Assembly (NCBI GenBank): GCA_017434455.1
Contig: JAFRFG010000014.1
Span: 62,001 to 126,000 of the forward strand
DNA length: 64,000 nt
DNA from: Thermoguttaceae bacterium
GTDB taxonomy: Bacteria > Planctomycetota > Planctomycetia > Pirellulales > Thermoguttaceae
Reading direction: 5' to 3'
The notes under the pieces were generated by a model. It searched no databases, was not told the DNA's origin, and saw nothing but the letters and a program-made list of their open reading frames with translations. Position 1 is the first letter of the stretch. Each line of letters opens with the position of its first letter. Below are positions 62,220 through 64,000 of this stretch, in pieces. Position numbers and translations under genes: made by a program.

Positions 62220-62735
62220 ATGAACCCGACCCGCACCATTAAGCTATCCGGTGAAAAATTCTCGTTCAGCGCCTCGCACGCCATTGTGTTCGAGCAGCCG
62301 AACCAACCCGGTTCCCTCGGCGTCGAGCCGCTTCACGGGCACGACTTTGTCGTGGACGTCGAGATCACCGGCCCGGTCAACGCCCTTGGAATGGTGATTA
62401 ACTTTCTCATCGCCGAGAGTGTTCTCCGGTCGATTATCGATAAGTTCAACCATAAGATCCTCCTTCCGGCCAAGCCCGAGTACTTCAACTACGAGCAGAG
62501 CGGCCGGCAGCTGGGAGTCCGCTCGAAGGTCGACCCCCGCTCCTGGTCGTTCCCGATGGTCGATGTCTGCTTTATCGACGCGCCGAACGCGTCGACCGAG
62601 GCGATCGCCGACGACCTGGCGAGACTCTACTGGAGCCGGCTGACCGAGTTCGGCATTATCAGCCCGGCCGAGGCGTACCAGCTGCGGGTCACGCTCAAAG
62701 AGTCGGCCGGCTCGTCGGTGACGGTCGAGTACTAA
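62220..62735 (+). CDS. 6-pyruvoyl-tetrahydropterin synthase/QueD family protein
   Basis: The 171-residue protein has the family's zinc histidines in FSASHAIV near 16-23 and LHGHDFVVDVEI near 38-49, plus the late PNASTEAIADDLARLYW block. QueD makes carboxytetrahydropterin for queuosine; PTPS makes tetrahydrobiopterin precursors. The catalytic Cys usually found between the His sites is absent (the interval reads PGSLGVEPLHGH), and the family length is exceeded by about 40 residues. It may be a variant enzyme of the PTPS-III or folate type. It lies 48 bp after the citramalate synthase gene. Confidence 0.82.
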   Translation: MNPTRTIKLSGEKFSFSASHAIVFEQPNQPGSLGVEPLHGHDFVVDVEITGPVNALGMVINFLIAESVLRSIIDKFNHKILLPAKPEYFNYEQSGRQLGVRSKVDPRSWSFPMVDVCFIDAPNASTEAIADDLARLYWSRLTEFGIISPAEAYQLRVTLKESAGSSVTVEY

Positions 62736-62750
62736 ACCGGCGGTTTTGCG

Positions 62751-63272
62751 ATGACCGGCGGGAACCAGGACGATCAGGGCGGCGCCCCGGGCGGCGATCG
62801 GGATGAGGCGTATATGCTTCTTGCGATCGAGCAGGCGCGTCTGGCCGCCGAAGAGGGGGAAGTCCCGATCGGCGCGGTGATCGTCTCCGACGGCCGGGTC
62901 ATCGCCCGCGGCCGCAACCGCCGCGAGAGCCGCCGCGACCCGACCGCCCACGCCGAAATGGAGGCGATTCGCCAGACGATCGGGCAGTTCGCTTCGTGGC
63001 GCGTCGAGCGGGCGGCCCTCTACGTGACGCTCGAACCGTGCCCTATGTGCGCCGGGGCCATCGTTCAGTCGCGGATCGACCGGGTGGTGTACGGCTGCGC
63101 CGACCCGAAGGCGGGGGCCGCCGCGACACTCTACTCGCTGCTGAGCGACCCGCGGCTGAACCACCGCTGCGAGGTCCGCGCCGGGGTACTTGAGGACCAG
63201 TGCCGGGAGCTGCTGAGGAGCTTCTTCCGCGCGCGCCGCGCCTCGCCGTCCGACGGGGGGCGGGGAGAATAG
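62751..63272 (+). CDS. tadA: tRNA adenosine(34) deaminase TadA
   Basis: The 173-residue protein has the cytidine-deaminase-fold zinc site: HAEMEAIR near 65-72 (His ligand and catalytic Glu) and PCPMCAGAI near 95-103 (two Cys ligands). GEVPIGAVIV near 37 and SRIDRVVYGCADPKAGA near 107 are TadA-specific. The enzyme converts A34 to inosine in tRNA-Arg(ACG). The first 15 residues are a Gly/Asp-rich tail. It begins 15 bases after the previous stop, with no site between, so it is probably cotranscribed. Confidence 0.92.
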   Translation: MTGGNQDDQGGAPGGDRDEAYMLLAIEQARLAAEEGEVPIGAVIVSDGRVIARGRNRRESRRDPTAHAEMEAIRQTIGQFASWRVERAALYVTLEPCPMCAGAIVQSRIDRVVYGCADPKAGAAATLYSLLSDPRLNHRCEVRAGVLEDQCRELLRSFFRARRASPSDGGRGE

Positions 63273-63380
63273 GTTTTCCCTTTTCGGCCGGGGGGCAAAC
63301 TGGTAAAATGGCCCTTGGGGTGAAAAAACAACCAAACAAAACAGCTGTATAAAGAAACATATAGATTTTAGAGGTTATCT

Positions 63381-64000
63381 ATGCCGGCACCGTTGATCAT
63401 CAGTGTTTCCGGGCTTCGCGGGGAAATCGGCGCGACGCTGACTCCCGAGGTGGCGATGCGCTACGCGGCCGCCTTTTCGGCCTCGCTGGCCGGCGACGAC
63501 CGCCCGTTTGTGATCACCCGCGACGGCCGCGCCGGCGGCTCGGCGCTGGCCGACGCCATCGCCGCGGCGCTGGTCTCGGTCGGCCGCTCGGTGATCGACG
63601 CGGGGATCGCCGCCACGCCGACGACCGGCGTGCTGGTGCGCCATTTAAAAGCCGCGGGAGGGATTCAAATCTCCGCCAGCCACAATCCCCGCCGGTTCAA
63701 CGGGCTGAAGCTCTTCAGCGCCGCCGGGCGGGTGATCCCCAAGGCCGAGGGGGAGGCGGTGCTGCCGGTTTACCGTTCTTTCCAGACCGGGCCGCTGCCG
63801 TGGGTCGATGTCGAGCGCCTCGGCAAAAAGAGCGTCTGTGACGAGACGACCTCCGCACACCTGAACGCCGTGTTGGCGACGGTCGATGTCGAGGCGATTC
63901 GGGCGAAGAAATTCCGCGTGCTGATCGACTCCAACCACGGCGCCGGTTCCCTGCTGGGCCGCCCCCTGCTGGAGGCGCTCGGCTGCGAGGTCGTCGGCGT
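63381..64000 (+). CDS. Phosphohexomutase (phosphoglucosamine/phosphomannomutase), 5' part
   Basis: The gene starts at the ATG at 63381 after GAGGT and runs off the window after about 206 codons. LIISVSGLRGEIGATLTPE at the start and the phosphoserine loop GIQISASHNPRRFNGLK near 93-109 identify an alpha-D-phosphohexomutase; the active Ser is in SASHNP. FVITRDGRAGG is the typical first domain. The family moves phosphate between C1 and C6 of sugars for cell-wall precursors. Phosphoglucosamine mutase is the most likely role, but the sugar-binding domain III lies outside the window. Confidence 0.85.
   Translation, partial: MPAPLIISVSGLRGEIGATLTPEVAMRYAAAFSASLAGDDRPFVITRDGRAGGSALADAIAAALVSVGRSVIDAGIAATPTTGVLVRHLKAAGGIQISASHNPRRFNGLKLFSAAGRVIPKAEGEAVLPVYRSFQTGPLPWVDVERLGKKSVCDETTSAHLNAVLATVDVEAIRAKKFRVLIDSNHGAGSLLGRPLLEALGCEVVG

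Overview
The window reads as a high-GC bacterial chromosome segment, most likely from a planctomycete, perhaps a gut-associated Thermoguttaceae-like lineage. The basis is inference: two Ser/Thr kinases (one with a C-terminal membrane anchor), tandem families of exported sialidase-like and glycosidase-like proteins with twin-arginine or Sec signals, a TolQ/ExbD pair, and frequent weak or absent Shine-Dalgarno sites. No rRNA or tRNA gene was recognised.

1-11.4 kb is mostly core. It has the end of an endonuclease/exonuclease/phosphatase protein, a STAS/anti-sigma-kinase pair, a membrane protein, a TPR lipoprotein, an ExbB/ExbD-type motor pair, and an AddB-like/AddA recombination operon behind a good promoter. 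11.4-16.7 kb holds three near-identical tandem copies of an exported protein with a glycoside-hydrolase-like look. Next come a chloramphenicol-acetyltransferase-fold protein, an unknown protein, and an Rpn/PD-(D/E)XK transposase-like nuclease with a C-terminal remnant of a second copy. 19.8-26.3 kb has an aldehyde dehydrogenase, a Xer-type recombinase, a YhaM-like nuclease and two kinases.

26.3-60.3 kb is an accessory island. It contains a restriction-modification-like operon (two adenine methyltransferase-type proteins plus a GIY-YIG nuclease fused to an SF2 helicase), mcrBC, an iron-sulfur flavoprotein, an LSM-GNAT fusion, six tandem paralogues of a family I do not recognise, three glycoside hydrolase family 2 paralogues, an HD/P-loop kinase fusion, and five tandem sialidase-like paralogues. 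Nearly all are on the minus strand.

The island is laced with three repeat families that I saw nowhere else in the window. R is a REP-like element whose hairpins vary but keep base pairing and often abut stop codons. A is a roughly 330-bp element. B is an upstream element carrying a GACAG-N3-CTGTC-like inverted repeat 61-74 bp upstream of the -35 box of four similar promoters (mcrB, the methyltransferase operon and two of the six paralogues). One R insertion inside the sialidase operon is flanked by a 25-bp direct repeat that keeps both the upstream gene's end and the downstream gene's start.

60.5-64 kb returns to core metabolism: citramalate synthase-like enzyme, PTPS/QueD-like protein, tRNA adenosine deaminase and the start of a phosphohexomutase.
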